Shown piece after piece: positions 1-11,944 of a DNA stretch of 64,000 bases. Position numbers and translations under genes: made by a program. Positions within the stretch are counted from its first letter, which is position 1. Each line of letters begins with the position of its first letter. The notes below the pieces were generated by a model, which had not been told where the DNA came from, searched no databases, and was given only the letters and a program-made list of their open reading frames with translations. Origin of the DNA: Argyresthia goedartella (lineage: Eukaryota; Arthropoda; Insecta; Lepidoptera; Argyresthiidae); contig OX463829.1 in the NCBI GenBank assembly GCA_949825045.1, forward strand, positions 17,702,715 to 17,766,714, read 5' to 3'.

Positions 1-1070
1 AAGTAACTTTTGATCTTCATACAAACTCTGTCAGTCACGGAAATGGCGTTTTATCAAGTAGATGAATCACCGAAGAATATGCGGTGGGTATAAAATATCA
101 AAATTAATTTCTGCGAGCAAAACAAGCCTGTTTGAACAGGCCAGAAATATTGTTGTTGTCCTGTTTAACTATTCATTGTTTTGGGGCCCCATTACAGATT
201 GCAGACCATCTTTCGCCACATTTCCGAGCAGTGGAGGGAAAAGAGAACTTCTCTTATCGCACTTCAGACCATCTGACCCTGTAACTTCTCAGCTTCCTTC
301 AAAGTTACTTTCCTTTGAGGTTTGACAAAAGTAAAGGTGTTTCTTCTCGAATTCAACAACGAAGTTGCAAACAACATCAATTAGACGAGTCCGTTAGTCG
401 GTATTCTCTTAAACTAACGTAACGACCATTCGAAACGTCTTTAAAGGGCCAAAATTAATGCTTTTTTAGGGTTCCGTAACTCAAAAGATAAAAAAGGATC
501 CCTTATAGGATGCAGGAGAGGCTCTTCTCTCAGGAACTATCAGAGATAGAGTCTTGAAATCTTCTGCAAAATGGTCATCCTGATTGCCGCAACATATTTA
601 AGTCTAATATGAAAAAAGTGGTAAAATGACAAAACGAAAAAAAAAACACCGTAATAAGTCATGTAGGGTATCGTTGAACGGGCTCTTTATAAAGTTTTCA
701 AAAATATTTTTATAATTTTAGCTTATAACTAAGAAATGATCAAAAAAGTGCAAAAAATTGCCTCCCCCCCCCCTCCTCCTTATATCCGAACTACAGAGAC
801 TAAATTTATGAAAAAAATACAGAATCTAGAACTTAATCCAAAGATTATAAATCAAAAAAAATATAGGAAAACCTACCCGGAATTGCCAAGGTTTTTTTTT
901 ATATATCTGTAAACCGTATATACATACTCCTGCACCAGTAGCATGCCGAGTGCGCGGAGGGGGGGGGGGGGGAGGTGAGGTTAGTTAGGAACAGAGCTTT
1001 ATATAGCGCATAGCTTTGTCCCTCACTCTCCCGGAAAGTGGGCTCACCAATAATATTGAAAACAACGTTT
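1..1070. other. No gene seen; homopolymer tracts
   Basis: AT-rich sequence without a convincing exon. It contains a C-rich tract near 764-778 and a long G run near 959-972. Homopolymers of this length are prone to sequencing and assembly length errors. Confidence 0.5.
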
Positions 1071-1104
1071 TGCTATGAAAAATCCAAACTACCATTACCA
1101 TACT

Positions 1105-1165
1105 TACCATTGTACGGTGGTACGGAATCCTTCGTGCGCGAGTCCGACTCGCACTCCACCGTTTT
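1105..1165 (+). repeat. Repeat family P, 3' end fragment
   Basis: The block matches the end of the longer copies at 46678-47142 and 43185-43545. All share a GGTACGGAA(C/T)CCTTCGTG motif followed by GCGAGTCCGACTCGCAC. Further end fragments lie at 5715-5800, 30285-30345 and 55345-55405. I know this as a common dispersed lepidopteran repeat, but its class is not evident here. Confidence 0.6.
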
Positions 1166-1420
1166 TTTATGACATTCAAATTTCTAACGCCGACGCCCGC
1201 CTGCGTGAATTTGGTACTACAGAACAAGCTAAACAATTGCAGAGCCACAATGCCGGTCAAACATGCGGTTCCTGAACACATCAAAGAGAGCTTATGATAT
1301 GTGTGTAGATAAACTAGTGTATGTAACTGTACATAATTAGACATTAAAACTCTCGAGTGATATTACACTCTCGAGTTTTAATGCCCTCCATTATGCAGCA
1401 GTCACATAATAGTAGTTTAT
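1165..1420 (+). repeat. Dispersed repeat Q, copy 1 (inverted relative to 5095-5350)
   Basis: Runs from GACATTCAAATTTC through GGTACTACAGAACAAG, CATGCGGTTCCTGAACACATC and GTGTAGATAAACTAGTG to the hairpin-like ACTCTCGAGTG...CACTCTCGAG near 1349-1385. The same blocks occur in reverse order and orientation at 5095-5350. Shorter pieces are at 5480-5520 and 19715-19790. It is probably a non-autonomous DNA element. A 119-codon open frame across it on the minus strand is chance. Confidence 0.65.
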
Positions 1421-3145
1421 TATATAAGATCTTTCACCTTTCATCTTAATTGCTCTGGTGCTGCATTCCGGGAATGTAATTGAGTGTCAAATCATCTGCT
1501 CGTACTTCCAAGTGACGTCATCTCTTTGCCCATATCAAATCCAATACGTGTGATATCACCTGGAAACGCTCTGCAACGACTTCGACTACGATAAGATTAT
1601 GGATGCTCGCTTATGTGGTCCGAAATTCACAAAGGGAATCAATAATTTTGTAACATAGGTAGGCGTTACGTTTGAGGCATTTTCTTTGAGACATTCTCGT
1701 CTCAATTGCCTCTCGGATATCCCCTTACGGCCGGGAAGGGATGTTGTTTGCCAAATTTTGCTCGGTTTCTGATGTCTTTGACAGCTTATGTAACGTGCTC
1801 AAATCCCTGGGGATAAGGGCTGCTGAAATCACCTGTCTTCAAAGGAAATTTGCCTTAAATGCAACTGCATATAAGCAAATACCAGCATAATGCAACTGCA
1901 CATAAGCAAATACATATACATATTCGGAATCTAGCAGCTCTAGCTTCTGTAGAGGTAGTACGACTGGCTATGAATATATTGCTCTACCTCCTTCTATAGT
2001 TACCTCTGTAATCAGTTATTACACGTTGCAATATGGGAATGACATTGCACTTAGATTTGGAGATGTTTGAGTATAAAATTTACCATCCAAAATTTACTTA
2101 TAAGAGTATTTTTGATAGAGCTTGTGAAATGACGATTCTGTATCGCAACAAGACTAGACAGCGCAATGTTCTGTAAAATAAAACGTCCTCTGAAACTGAG
2201 CTGAAATGGATGCTTAGAACACAATCTAAATAACATTGGACAACTGTAATTTTTACTCCAAACCAGACGAGAAAATATAACGTTTGCCAAATCCAATTAT
2301 ACGTGACTTTCCTGCGCTCATTTCAAATTCATAATTCTTGTCGCCACAGCATGATTTGGGAGGGAGCCAAGTGGTATCAGAATTCGTTCAAATACGCATA
2401 TTTCGTTTTTTCGTGTTTTTAGGCTGGGAATGCGTTACTTCTTGATTTATTGTTCCTACGTGATTCTTACTTAGTTTACCTTCCAAAGAATGTTTGAATG
2501 AATTACTTTAACTTGAGAACGAATCAGGAAAATGTATCGATCTGGGTGACAAATGTTGCTTGTAGATTATCAACTCTTCATAAAATAGTACAACTCGAAG
2601 ACGTTAGTAAGCTATAGATAGATACTAATAAAATATTACAAACTTTTTTTAAGTTGAAAACACGGTATCCCAGTTCCCAGTGCTGTCAAAAACTTATGAG
2701 CGTATTGTCTCGTCATCTCATAAACATCACACCATTCTTCATTTCAACTCCTGCGTTTTTTCTGACTTTCTGTAAATTGACGATGAATGTATGGGACTGT
2801 AGCTCAATGAATCCCTATGCCACAGTCACATTTCTAAACTTTCAGTTCGTTGCAAAGTCAGAGGGAAAACTTAAATAGAAATGGATCACTGCATTTCATG
2901 TTGACGTCGGCGTTCACGGGACGCAGATTTGCGCACAAACAATGATTCACCAGCCCCAACACTTGAAACAGTCCGACTGCGGTGCTTCTGCTGAATCGAA
3001 TCAACAGGGCCGAATCGGGAAAGACGTCGGGGGTGGACGTCAATTATTTTCACGGTTGGGGGCAGGGGCAAAAGTGAAATCATCCGTGCTCTGCTTTGAG
3101 GAATTATACCATTGGTTAGGAGTGGGAGGAGAATCAAGTTCATTT
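1421..3145. other. No recognisable gene or repeat
   Basis: AT-rich with short open frames of mixed composition and no splice-bounded coding signal. The stretch 2880-3140 is more GC-rich, and overlapping open frames exist on both strands there, but none looks like a protein family I know. Confidence 0.4.
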
Positions 3146-3152
3146 ATTTGCC

Positions 3153-3655
3153 GACCTCTTTGCCGCTGCGGTTGTGGCTCTGCCTACCATGCCAGAGGTC
3201 CCAGGTTCGTTCCCCGGCTGGGGATAAAGAAAGAAAAACCCCAGGTCTTGGAGGTTTATGTGTAAGGAAATGAAATGAAATATGATTATTGTTTCTTTTT
3301 CTTACTTCCTAATTATTAATGGACCTGACTCCCAAACTAGGGTGACCTGTGTGTCAGGAGCTAGAAGCCAAATCGGAACATAGTTTTCTGTTTATAGTTA
3401 CATAGGAACATTTATAGTTACTTAATTACCAAAAAAGAAAATATATCTTAGATTTTAATAAATTATTAATTTGTGTGTGTTTTACTTTCACTAAGTTAAG
3501 TATACAAAAGGGAGGAAGGGGTGTGGTGATGTGTGTGACGTCACTGTTTCGGTTGTTTACCACGACACAGGGCATCCTAGTGTGGGGCCAGAAGCAATGT
3601 ATGTGCCTGTATGTAAATGTTTGTGTTGTTTATGTTTATGTTATTAAGTAAGCAA
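3153..3655 (+). mobile_element. SINE family B, copy split by an insertion
   Basis: The tRNA-like head GACCTCTTTGCCGCTGCGG with a B-box-like GGTTCGTTCCCC (3153-3260) breaks off after the segment AGGTTTATGTGT. The SINE body resumes near 3530 (GTGACGTCACTGTTTC) and runs through TGTGGGGCCAGAAGCAATG to about 3655. The intervening ~265 bp is foreign and includes a decayed inverted SINE-B tail near 3325-3375. Confidence 0.7.
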
Positions 3656-4094
3656 AAAATGTCAGGAAATCATTAGGTAGTTAGTTAATGTTATCTAGTA
3701 GTAGTTAGGAAGTAGTAGTTCCTCAGGGCATTTCTATTCGAGTTGCTTGAAATATGTAATACGGTGGTAGCAGCACTACCCACTTGCATGATCAGAAAGC
3801 GATCTATCAAAATGTTCAATAGCAAAGGTCCAGCGGCAATCAATCAGCAGTCCACGAGCCGACAACACTGCTTCAGACGACAAATAATACGGCTGGCGCC
3901 TCGTTCCTACGTCGTCGCCTCGGATCGGTTATAAACTGAAAAGAAGTGGGTGTCTCACAAAATGTATCTGTCACATTTGGCAGACACAGTTAGTCTGCAA
4001 CGGTGGATACATCTACAATGTACATGTACAGCGGCGTAAATCAGTTACTAAAATCGTGGCAAAGTGTCAGTTTTTCTTACACTAAACACACGCA
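3656..4094. other. No gene seen
   Basis: Spacer between two SINE-B copies. A 63-codon open frame at 3743-3934 has no domain or codon signal I can support. Confidence 0.35.
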
Positions 4095-4293
4095 CACACA
4101 TTTACACACAGGCACTTACCTTGCTTCTGGCCCCATACTAGGATAACCTGTGTCATGGAAACCAGAAACAGCGAAATTACAAACATATAAACATCCAAGA
4201 CCTGAAGTTTTCTCTTCTTTACCCCCAGCCGGGGATCAAACCCGGGACCTCTCGCATGGTAGGCAGAGCCAAACCCGTGCGCTACAGAGGTCG
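4095..4293 (-). mobile_element. SINE family B, near full length
   Basis: Reverse-orientation copy. Its head ends at GACCTCTGTAGCGCACGGG (reverse complement of 4275-4293). It has the internal B-box-like GGTTTGATCCCCGGC and the body block ACACAGGTTATCCTAGTATG. An RNA polymerase III promoter in a tRNA-like head is the hallmark of SINEs. Confidence 0.8.
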
Positions 4294-5094
4294 ATCATTT
4301 TATTAATTAAATTCACAAATTATATACGTCGACAGAGGCATTTCTGAGAGCCGCATTTTTAACCTCCTAGGCAAGATTTTTCAACACACATACATTTTTC
4401 GGCATTCCAATCAAGTTAGAAATTTGAGGTCAGTATTTAATTAAATTACTATGCTGGGATAGTTACTGGGAAGTCTCCCTAATAACTTATGGTTCGCTAA
4501 AGTATGCGACCCTATTCAGTAGGGAACTATCGCATCCACGACGGAATTTACTCAATTTGGGAAGCACACATACCATGGCAGGTATACAGTGCCATTAGCT
4601 GGATTATTCATTTGATTTCATAATGTGACAACATTGTAGATACGACAAGGCCATATTTTTAATGGTGTGTCAAAATTATTCAGAGAAGTGTTGACCCACG
4701 TTCAAAGTGGTGCTGTGAAAAAAATAAAAATAAATAGGTGGGTAAGAATAATGAATGATAAGTCACCTATAATAATATTCATAAAATATTATGATGTGAT
4801 GCGAAAGGGACCTGCCTATTATTTTTCTTTTATACCGACCGACAGTGACTTTACGGGGATTGTGGTAATTTATTAAAAACCTAGAATATATTTGCGTCTC
4901 AATGGTATGAGACTTGAGACTTTTGGAACAAAGTGAAACACTAGTATTCAATTCATAGCTCTACGATAGCATTCTAGTCCCACTAATTTTTTATCGCTAT
5001 TCCGTAATTCAGTCAGGCAAAACCAGAAACTGGCTTTTTTATAAATTAACACGTTTAAATACTACCCTGTACAAATTAGATACAGATATTTATT
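4294..5094. other. No recognisable gene
   Basis: AT-rich sequence. Overlapping open frames of about 60-70 codons on opposite strands around 4667-4951 are compatible with chance. Confidence 0.4.
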
Positions 5095-5350
5095 TGTTTA
5101 TGTGACTGCTACCTAATTGAGGGCATAAATACTCGAGAGTGGGTTTATAAAACGAGCCGACGTGCCTAATTATGTACAGTTACATACACTAGTTTATCTA
5201 CACACATATTATAAGCTCTCTTTGATGTGTTCAGGAACCGCATGTTCGACCGGCATTGTGACACTGATCATTGCTCTGCAGTTGTTTTGTTTGTTCTGTA
5301 GTACCAACGTAGGCGGGCGTCGGCGTTCGAAATTTGAATGTCATAATTTG
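5095..5350 (-). repeat. Dispersed repeat Q, copy 2
   Basis: Inverted relative to 1165-1420, with the same ordered blocks: ACTCGAGAGTG, CCTAATTATGTACAGTTAC, ACTAGTTTATCTACAC, GATGTGTTCAGGAACCGCATG, TAGTACCAACGTAGGCGGGC. A short truncated relative follows at about 5455-5525. Confidence 0.65.
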
Positions 5351-5373
5351 ACAAATTTTTGTACGTTATGGTC

Positions 5374-5412
5374 ATTTCTTATCTGAAAATTTGTAATTTT
5401 CAGATAAGAAAT
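5374..5412. repeat. Perfect 18-bp hairpin
   Basis: Arms 5374-5391 and 5395-5412 are exact reverse complements (ATTTCTTATCTGAAAATT) around a 3-nt loop. It lies just beyond the repeat Q copy. It may be a terminus of a fold-back element or a replication snap-back product. Confidence 0.85.
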
Positions 5413-5714
5413 AAGTTTTTACAAAATAGTTTTACATTACGCTGGTCTTAACGTGCGGTTTTTAGACACAGTAAAGAGGGTTTATGATACGTGTGTAGAT
5501 AAACACACTAATGCTCTCCACACCTCGGGTTTAACGGCTAAAAGTTGATTGGTTGAACATCCACTTATTTTTTGTCTACCCAGCTGTAATGTACGACGCC
5601 ACATCCTTAATATAATGAATTGTACAAGCCTCAAATTTCAGTTTTATATCGTGGAAAAGTAGAAAATAGCGTCCTTAGTATAAAAACCGCTACCGTCCCT
5701 GAGATGCCAACACC

Positions 5715-5800
5715 TATGGTAATAAAACCAGTCAAGTGCGAGTAGGACGTCGGACCCGCACACGAAGGGTTCCATACCATTGTACACGGAAAAACGTGAA
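5715..5800 (-). repeat. Repeat family P, end fragment
   Basis: Reverse-orientation copy of the GGAACCCTTCGTGTGCG... and AAGTGCGAG blocks that end the long P copies at 43.2 and 46.7 kb. Confidence 0.55.
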
Positions 5801-7008
5801 ACGACAGTCTCTTGTACGAGTATACCTTTTCAATTTTTCGTAAAAAAATATTAAATACTAGGTAGGACTACATTCAAGGCCATGAAAAAGAGTTTTGTAT
5901 ATGTAGTATATATATCGAACTATGTATTCAGGTTAAAGGAACTCTTGAAACCGGATGTGGATGAAAATTGAGTATCTTATTTACAGAAATAAAATCCAAT
6001 ATGATAAAAAACTTAAAATATTGATTATGATTCGAATGAGCGATTAATAATCGTATAATAAGAATTAATTAAGCACAAAACTCGATACCTGCAATTAAAG
6101 ATCTTTTCCGATAAGATCGGGAGAGTCCAGTTTTCACCGTTAAACAAATAAAACAAAATGGCTAAGAAAATGGCCATAACAGTGATTTATTGTATGGGTA
6201 CTTGTTTTTATTCTTAAAAACTGGTATGTTTTTTTGATTTGTTGTTATCGCGGTAATAAAAATACACACACACAGTTGCACAGTGTCCCGAAATTTGTAA
6301 AAAACCACCACCTACCATAGTAAAAAAAATGTCGCAGGGCATGCTTCGGGAGTCGGGATACTGTGAAATTTGCAGCGTCACGTAGCAGCGACATGCTGGG
6401 GAAATTTGTCCCCTAGTGTATCTGAGCCTTTATATTAAAAGCTAGCCCATTGAGTTTCGGCGGCGAAAGTGTCATTTTACTGATAAATGATTGCGACCAT
6501 CAACCGCAGAGCGTCGCGAACCTTCATAAATATTTACCGGACTGTGACGTCATTCTGGCGCTTCATTTAAACATTTATGAAGTGTTTCCATCAATACGCA
6601 CACATGATTAAAATAAAACCTGAAAAGTGAAACATGAAACACATTTTTCACATTTCAGTTAATTTATTTTGGGCAACCGGCGTGTAAGCAGATGAAATAT
6701 AAAGGTATGAACCAAATCACCGCGGACTGGCAAACGGAATAACAAAATGGCCTCGCTGATGTTTTTGGATGGAACCCTCAAAACACAAATAGAGATTACA
6801 ACGAAAAATCCTAACACAACACAAGATTGCTTCTGCATCTCCGTGGCGTGTGAAAGCCGCGTGCAGTATCATATTGCGTGATCATCAGAAGAATCGAACA
6901 TCCCATCAAATTAACATAAAATAAAAACGAAATTAGGTCTTATGGCCTATGTAATAGCGATCAATAAATCTTCGGGTAATTTAATAAGTCAGGAGGCAGG
7001 CACTTAAC
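5801..7008. other. Probable intron or intergenic; no exon seen
   Basis: If the exon at 7009-7158 is real, this is its downstream intron on the minus strand. I found no matching second exon. The stretch contains a short CA microsatellite near 6268-6280. Confidence 0.4.
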
Positions 7009-7158
7009 CTCGCTAATTCCTGAACGGCTACTGTCTGGAAGCTGATGGCATGCAGATTGGTGATTACTTCTGATTGGAGAGAGCACGCAAATGTCTAGAC
7101 CGGATCTGCATCTTATAACAAGAGCAATTAGTATGAAAACCAGAAAGCCGGCCTGCAT
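7009..7158 (-). CDS. Candidate secreted-protein first coding exon (unidentified)
   Basis: Seen: an ATG at 7158 in a strong insect context (ATCAAAATG) opens a 50-codon frame. It has a short N-terminus, a hydrophobic core FLVFILIALVI (residues 5-15) and a likely signal-peptidase region RCRSG (16-20). The mature part has a DICVLSP segment and two cysteines (Cys23, Cys38). The frame ends in GAG followed by GTTAAGT, a good donor in phase 0 at 7009/7008. A pyrimidine-rich acceptor TTTTTCTGCAG lies just upstream, so the exon may start at 7176. Inference: first coding exon of a secreted or membrane protein whose other exons lie outside or deep in introns. The ICV...C pattern is faintly like a transferrin lobe start, too weak to assign. 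A modular repeat element begins about 100 bp upstream. It could still be a chance frame. Confidence 0.42.
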
Positions 7159-7261
7159 TTTGATGGAAGGAAGATGCTGCAGAAAAACCAGGCCTTGTCT
7201 CTCCCCCAATTGAGAATCCAACGGCACTACATCATTCTTATTACGGCACGGCAACAAATAT

Positions 7262-7572
7262 AATGATCACCAAAATATTTTTTTCCTACCCGACATGGAT
7301 AAATGCTACCCAAAATAGGTAAATGATCACCAAAAGTTGCAGAAAATATCAGGGCAAAATACTGCGGTAGTTTAGGTGAAGGGTAAAGGGTGTGAGCGAA
7401 GCGAAGCCCCCTTTATCCTTCGTGTTAGGTTGAACATGTAAGAACAAATAAAATATACCTACTTAAAACATAAATTTAAGTACAAAAAACATAAAAGTGG
7501 TCGTTTACTAAGTCTGGCGGTCGTTTCGAATTTATTGATAGTAAAATAGGTGCGTTTTTGGTGATCGTTTAA
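7262..7572 (+). mobile_element. Modular fold-back element, copy A (arm type 1)
   Basis: Core blocks: ATCAGGGCAAAATACTGCGG, TTAGGTGAAG, GAGCGAAGCGAAGCCCC and CTTCGTGTTAGGTTGAAC (about 7348-7445). The arms are built on TGATCACCAAAA: two direct copies on the left (near 7264 and 7324) and its inverse TTTTTGGTGATCGTTT on the right. The right arm also matches copy D at 49.0 kb. No transposase gene. Exact ends and target duplication are not clear for this copy. Confidence 0.75.
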
Positions 7573-8456
7573 ACATATGTTACAATTCCTCAAGCCGTTT
7601 AGTAACACAGTACACTCGAAAAACATTACCATCCTTCTGATAAAAATCTAACTTTAAATCTTGAGGCGGCTTTTAATTTAGAGTGAAGGTGACGTGTCTA
7701 ATTGGGCCCAACCATTAAAGTGGATATTGAGCGCAAATTGGATACTTTCAGCCGACTGGTGGAATTGGCATACTCGTCCAGTCTAGCCCTTAATTCGATT
7801 GGGATAAGAGTTCCCGGGTTTCTTCCCCCTTGGGGTAGATTGTACTGTCGTCGCCTTAATACCTTCGGTGCGTGACGCCAATTTCGGCAGGTGGAAGAAA
7901 TAGTGACTTTTGGATTTATTGAGAGGAGAACCAGAAACTTGCTTTCTTAGTATCAAAAATATTGGGAAAGGCAGGTCTGCACTGTAACATTTCAGAATGT
8001 AATTATGTAAGATTCGTTAAATACTTATTATACCTGAGCAATATCTGTCATTAATCGCGATCGCCGGTAACCGACCACGCCTTGAAATGTTTACTCACAT
8101 AATTTAACCGTTCTCTGTTCATATTTCTCAGCAGCACCACTGCCATATGATATTTGTGTTCTATACAGGCTTCAACCCGACACTTCCCACAAATGTGTGT
8201 ATGCAAACATCGCTCAAGATTACTCCGAAGATCCCATCATGAACCGACCAAACATAACATTGCTATCATTCAAGGGCCATTTATGCTGTGCCTCAGTATA
8301 ATTAGGAGTCAAAGCGCCTTCCGAATATAATAAACTCGCGCACCAAGGGTTCCCTACACACTTGTAGGTATCTGTATGTGTGTAATGTATACCTATAGGT
8401 ATTTAAAAGTTGGCCCATCACGCTCTTACTAACGCTTACGATTGTTCAACTGCAAA
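7573..8456. other. No gene; possible decayed repeat
   Basis: A stretch at 7754-7840 has a faint tRNA-like look (TGGTGGAATTGGCA), but the B-box position is wrong. Nothing else is recognisable. Confidence 0.35.
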
Positions 8457-9045
8457 TTTACAGTTTTCGGATTTTACTTATAAGACCTTACTTCGTGCCA
8501 AATTTCATGGTTCTAGGCCAACAGGAAGTACCCTATAGATTATGATTCCCTTGCGAGTGTCAAGCAAATTCAGCGAAATTGTGACATAAATATCGGTATC
8601 ATTTGATTGCGTTGACGCATAATTAAGTTCGATTTTTTACAGCTTCAAGAGACCACAGGCCTGAATAATCACTATTAATTTCAGCGTTAATAATTCGCGT
8701 AAAATGGTCTTCACAGACAGACGACGGACATATCTAGACAGATATATATTTACAGTTTTCGGATTATTCCTTTCACAAGCGCTTTAAGACCTTGCTTCAT
8801 GCCAAATGTCATGGTTCTATGTCTACAAGAAGTACCCTACAGGTTTGATTCTTTTACGATTATCAAGAAATTTCAACGAAATTCTGACATAAACGGCGGG
8901 CGGCATCTTTTAACTGTGTTGACCTTTAGGTTAGATTTCTTCACAACTTCAAGTAACAATATTAATTTCAACTTGATAACCTCCACGCATTTCTGAGTAA
9001 AATGGTCTTAACAGACGGTCAGAGAGACAGACAACGAAGTGATCT
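8457..9045 (+). repeat. Tandem duplication of a ~292-bp dispersed repeat
   Basis: Two units begin with TTTACAGTTTTCGGATT at 8457 and 8749. Both contain GCCAAATxTCATGGTTCTA, AAGTACCCTA, CGAAATTxTGACATAAA and an ending AAAATGGTCTTxACAGACxG. The motif set is one I associate with a common lepidopteran interspersed repeat. The units have diverged, so the duplication is old. Confidence 0.75.
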
Positions 9046-9779
9046 TATAAGTAAGTGTGGGTTCCTATTTTTTATTGTAAGGTACGGAATGTTAAAAAGA
9101 AATTTTTGCAAGTTTAGAGGTACCTAACGTACTACGAAAAAACACAACGGCGCAGTGCAAACCAATTCTCGTCGAAACATTTATACTTTTATAAACACTC
9201 GCAAATAATCGCGACTAATTTATTGAACATAGGATTAATCGCGACGGTGTCGTCTCCATTCTAAAACTCCCATATATATACTCTACCCAAAATGTCCCAA
9301 CCCGACTACCAGTTAAACTTGACCTTTAATACTATCAAAAATCATCTCTATGAACTCGAATTAGAAGCTACGGGATCTAATAAGATGAGACATCTGGTCG
9401 GTAATTCCATACCAATCTCGTCTTGATATAAGTTGTGTTTCGAAACGTCTTAAGATACTCAACATCACGTCTAAGAGCTTGTAGTACGCTTAAAACAATT
9501 GGCACGGGTTCCGCTACTTAACAGCTAAATCCTCTGCTGGAAGTACAAGATTTAAAAGTATGCCAAGAACTCTTAAGCCCATGGTGTGTGTGATGGTAGT
9601 AAATAATAATGGGTAATTATCACAAAACCATAATAATAACTAGTGGCTTTATGAGTTGTAGACCTCGCGAGTCTGTCTTTGCATAGAGTAAAACTGAATA
9701 AAAGCTCACCGCTCACCTTAATATCAAATTATAAAAATTCGACAAACGAACCGACAAAAAATAAAACACATAAATGACG
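9046..9779. other. No recognisable gene or repeat
   Basis: AT-rich spacer; no coding or structural signal seen. Confidence 0.4.
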
Positions 9780-10220
9780 AAATTGCTCACAAAAATTCAC
9801 GAGAATCGGTTGAGTAATGCGATAATTTTAAAATTTTCAACCCCCATATCACCGCCATTTTTAAAAATTCCAAAAACTGAATCGATAATGACTCCATATA
9901 ATTATGGTAAATTTCTGCTCTGCTCATAAATTTTCACGAGAATCGGTTGACAAATACGACCTTTCTTTCAATATCACATACAAACTTATGAATGCACCTG
10001 GTGACGTACATGGAGTATGAAAATAGCCGCACCAATAGCTTCGTGACCCCATAGCTCCGCCATTTTGAAAAATTACCGGAAACTGAATGCGAAAAAACAT
10101 ATAATTATCGAACCTGCTCACAAAATTTCACGCGAATTGTTTGAGAAATGCTATCTGACACATTAAAGTATCTTTGCCCAAGCTGAAACGGCGACACTTC
10201 GTCGCTCGGTCAAATAATTA
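9780..10220 (+). repeat. Dispersed repeat R, copy 1
   Basis: Contains repeated CACGAGAATCGGTTGA motifs, ATGAATGCACCTGG, TAGCCGCACCAATAG, CCGCCATTTTGAAAA and a final TTTGCCCAAGCTGAAACGG. The same blocks in the same order occur at 14090-14380. Copy 1 also has an internal second set of the CACGAGAATCGG motif. Confidence 0.7.
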
Positions 10221-11130
10221 ATTAAAAACAAATTTCGGGCGTGAAAATGGCTTCAACATTAACATAGAGAAATAAGTGTACTTTACAATAATACAACCAA
10301 ACACAAGAGGTCACTCTCTTATCATATCAGTATTATTCAGTTAAATAATAATTATTACAACTATCTGTAACCACACATTTACAACCTTGACCGTACATCT
10401 GCTTGCCAGCGATCTACCGGAAAACCCCCTTATCTCATAAATTTAATGAGAAGATTTACGGAAAACTATTACTGCCTCCCTTTCTAACCTTGCATATGCG
10501 ACAGAGATAGAGGATTAAAGGAACTGTGCATACAACAGCCGGTTTTGTCTTTTGATTGTGTGCCAGCCAAAAGATTGTAGCAGAAATGCATTGAATAAAC
10601 TGTCGCCAGTGTATTCAGTGCACGATCTTTTTATCAAGGGCATGAGTTACAAAGTGTTTTACACTTAATTTTTGGGGGTCCCAGGGGGGCCCAGGTGAAG
10701 GGGAGCTGGAGTGTGCCTAGATGCCTTATAATTTTATTAAATAGTAACAACATAACAGAGATTTTTATTTGTTATACTTATAAGCGTAAGTGTTTTGTAA
10801 TTTCCTATGGGTCATTGAGACTGAAATAAATATGCATTCATTAATTCTATCATATCGTCACATCAACAACAACTATAGGCACAACTGTGCCCCAGCTACC
10901 CTCTATGTTATGATTTATCGTCACATCATCACATATTGTCTATTTCGTCAATCGCATAATAATCATATTCGGTATAAACTGTAAACAGATGTTGATCCAT
11001 TACCAATACTCACATTTTGATCCATGCATACAAAAACAACCTCAATTTGTTCATCCACTTAATTCACAAACATATTAGTAAATAAATAATAGTATTACTA
11101 TAGTATACTCGAACCAACCAAATATTTATA
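10221..11130. other. No recognisable gene
   Basis: AT-rich sequence with no coding signal; a GGGG/CCC-rich patch lies near 10672-10700. Confidence 0.4.
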
Positions 11131-11136
11131 TGTGTC

Positions 11137-11525
11137 ACCGTAAGATTGTCAAAACCGTAAGTTGATTAACTAACGTTTTTTTTCCCGTTACTTGGTCAAC
11201 TATCGACAGATAGTAAACTGTAGCGTACTGCTTACTATATGACACGTTAGTTGATAAAGTAACGGTTAAAATCGTAAAATACTAAACTGGTTTAAACTTG
11301 AATTGCAAACGAAATACCAGGGCAAAAACTGCGGCAGCTTAGGTGAAGACTAGAAGGGGCGAGCGCAGCGAAGCCCCCGAATAGTCTTCGTGTTAGGTTG
11401 ACATGTAAGAACAAAATAAACGTAAATTCTAAACCGTGTCGGTCTGGTTTACTATCTGTTGATAGTTGATCACTAATGCGTTAGTTTATCTACTAACGGT
11501 TTTGACTATCTTACGGTTTGTCATT
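11137..11525 (+). mobile_element. Modular fold-back element, copy B (arm type 2)
   Basis: The same core as copies A and C-E lies at about 11310-11425 (CAGGGCAAAA, CTTAGGTGAAG, GAGCGCAGCGAAGCCCC, CTTCGTGTTAGGTTGA). The arms are unrelated to the others: the left starts ACCGTAAGATTGTCAAAACCG, the right ends CGGTTTTGACTATCTTACGG. They pair over roughly 85 bp, including GACAGATAGTAAAC and its inverse. The stem inside the core also differs (GAAGACTA with TAGTCTTC). No transposase. Confidence 0.75.
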
Positions 11526-11944
11526 GTATACGCATACACCTCAGGATACATAATTAACTTTAATTTTACTAGGATTATGAATTACATGTTTCATGGTCGT
11601 TCTGGTGTACAAAAGACAAGTCTGTATAATCGATATTTAATATGAGTTAGTCAGTGGAAAATAGAAACCAACGGCCAATGGTTTTATGTTTCGGTTTGCG
11701 GTTTTGAATCTAGCCCTTATAACGTTTCGATGCACTGCAATGGGTTAGGTTATATTTTCATAAAATAGTACAGAATAAATTATAGGGATATTTATCTCTT
11801 TTTATAAACACTATAATACAAATTTATGGAGTCATGGATATAGTAAAGTTGATAATAATGATAAAGTATTCATCGCCATGGTGATGTGTGTAACCTATCA
11901 AGGGTACAAGAAGAAGGATTTATTGACCTATAGAAGGTTTATTA

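Noticed and set aside
985..1344. 119-codon minus-strand open frame
   Set aside because: Runs across dispersed repeats P and Q; no domain or splice support.
7754..7840. tRNA-Leu-like TGGTGGAATTGGCA stretch
   Set aside because: No matching B-box or acceptor pairing; at most a decayed SINE head.
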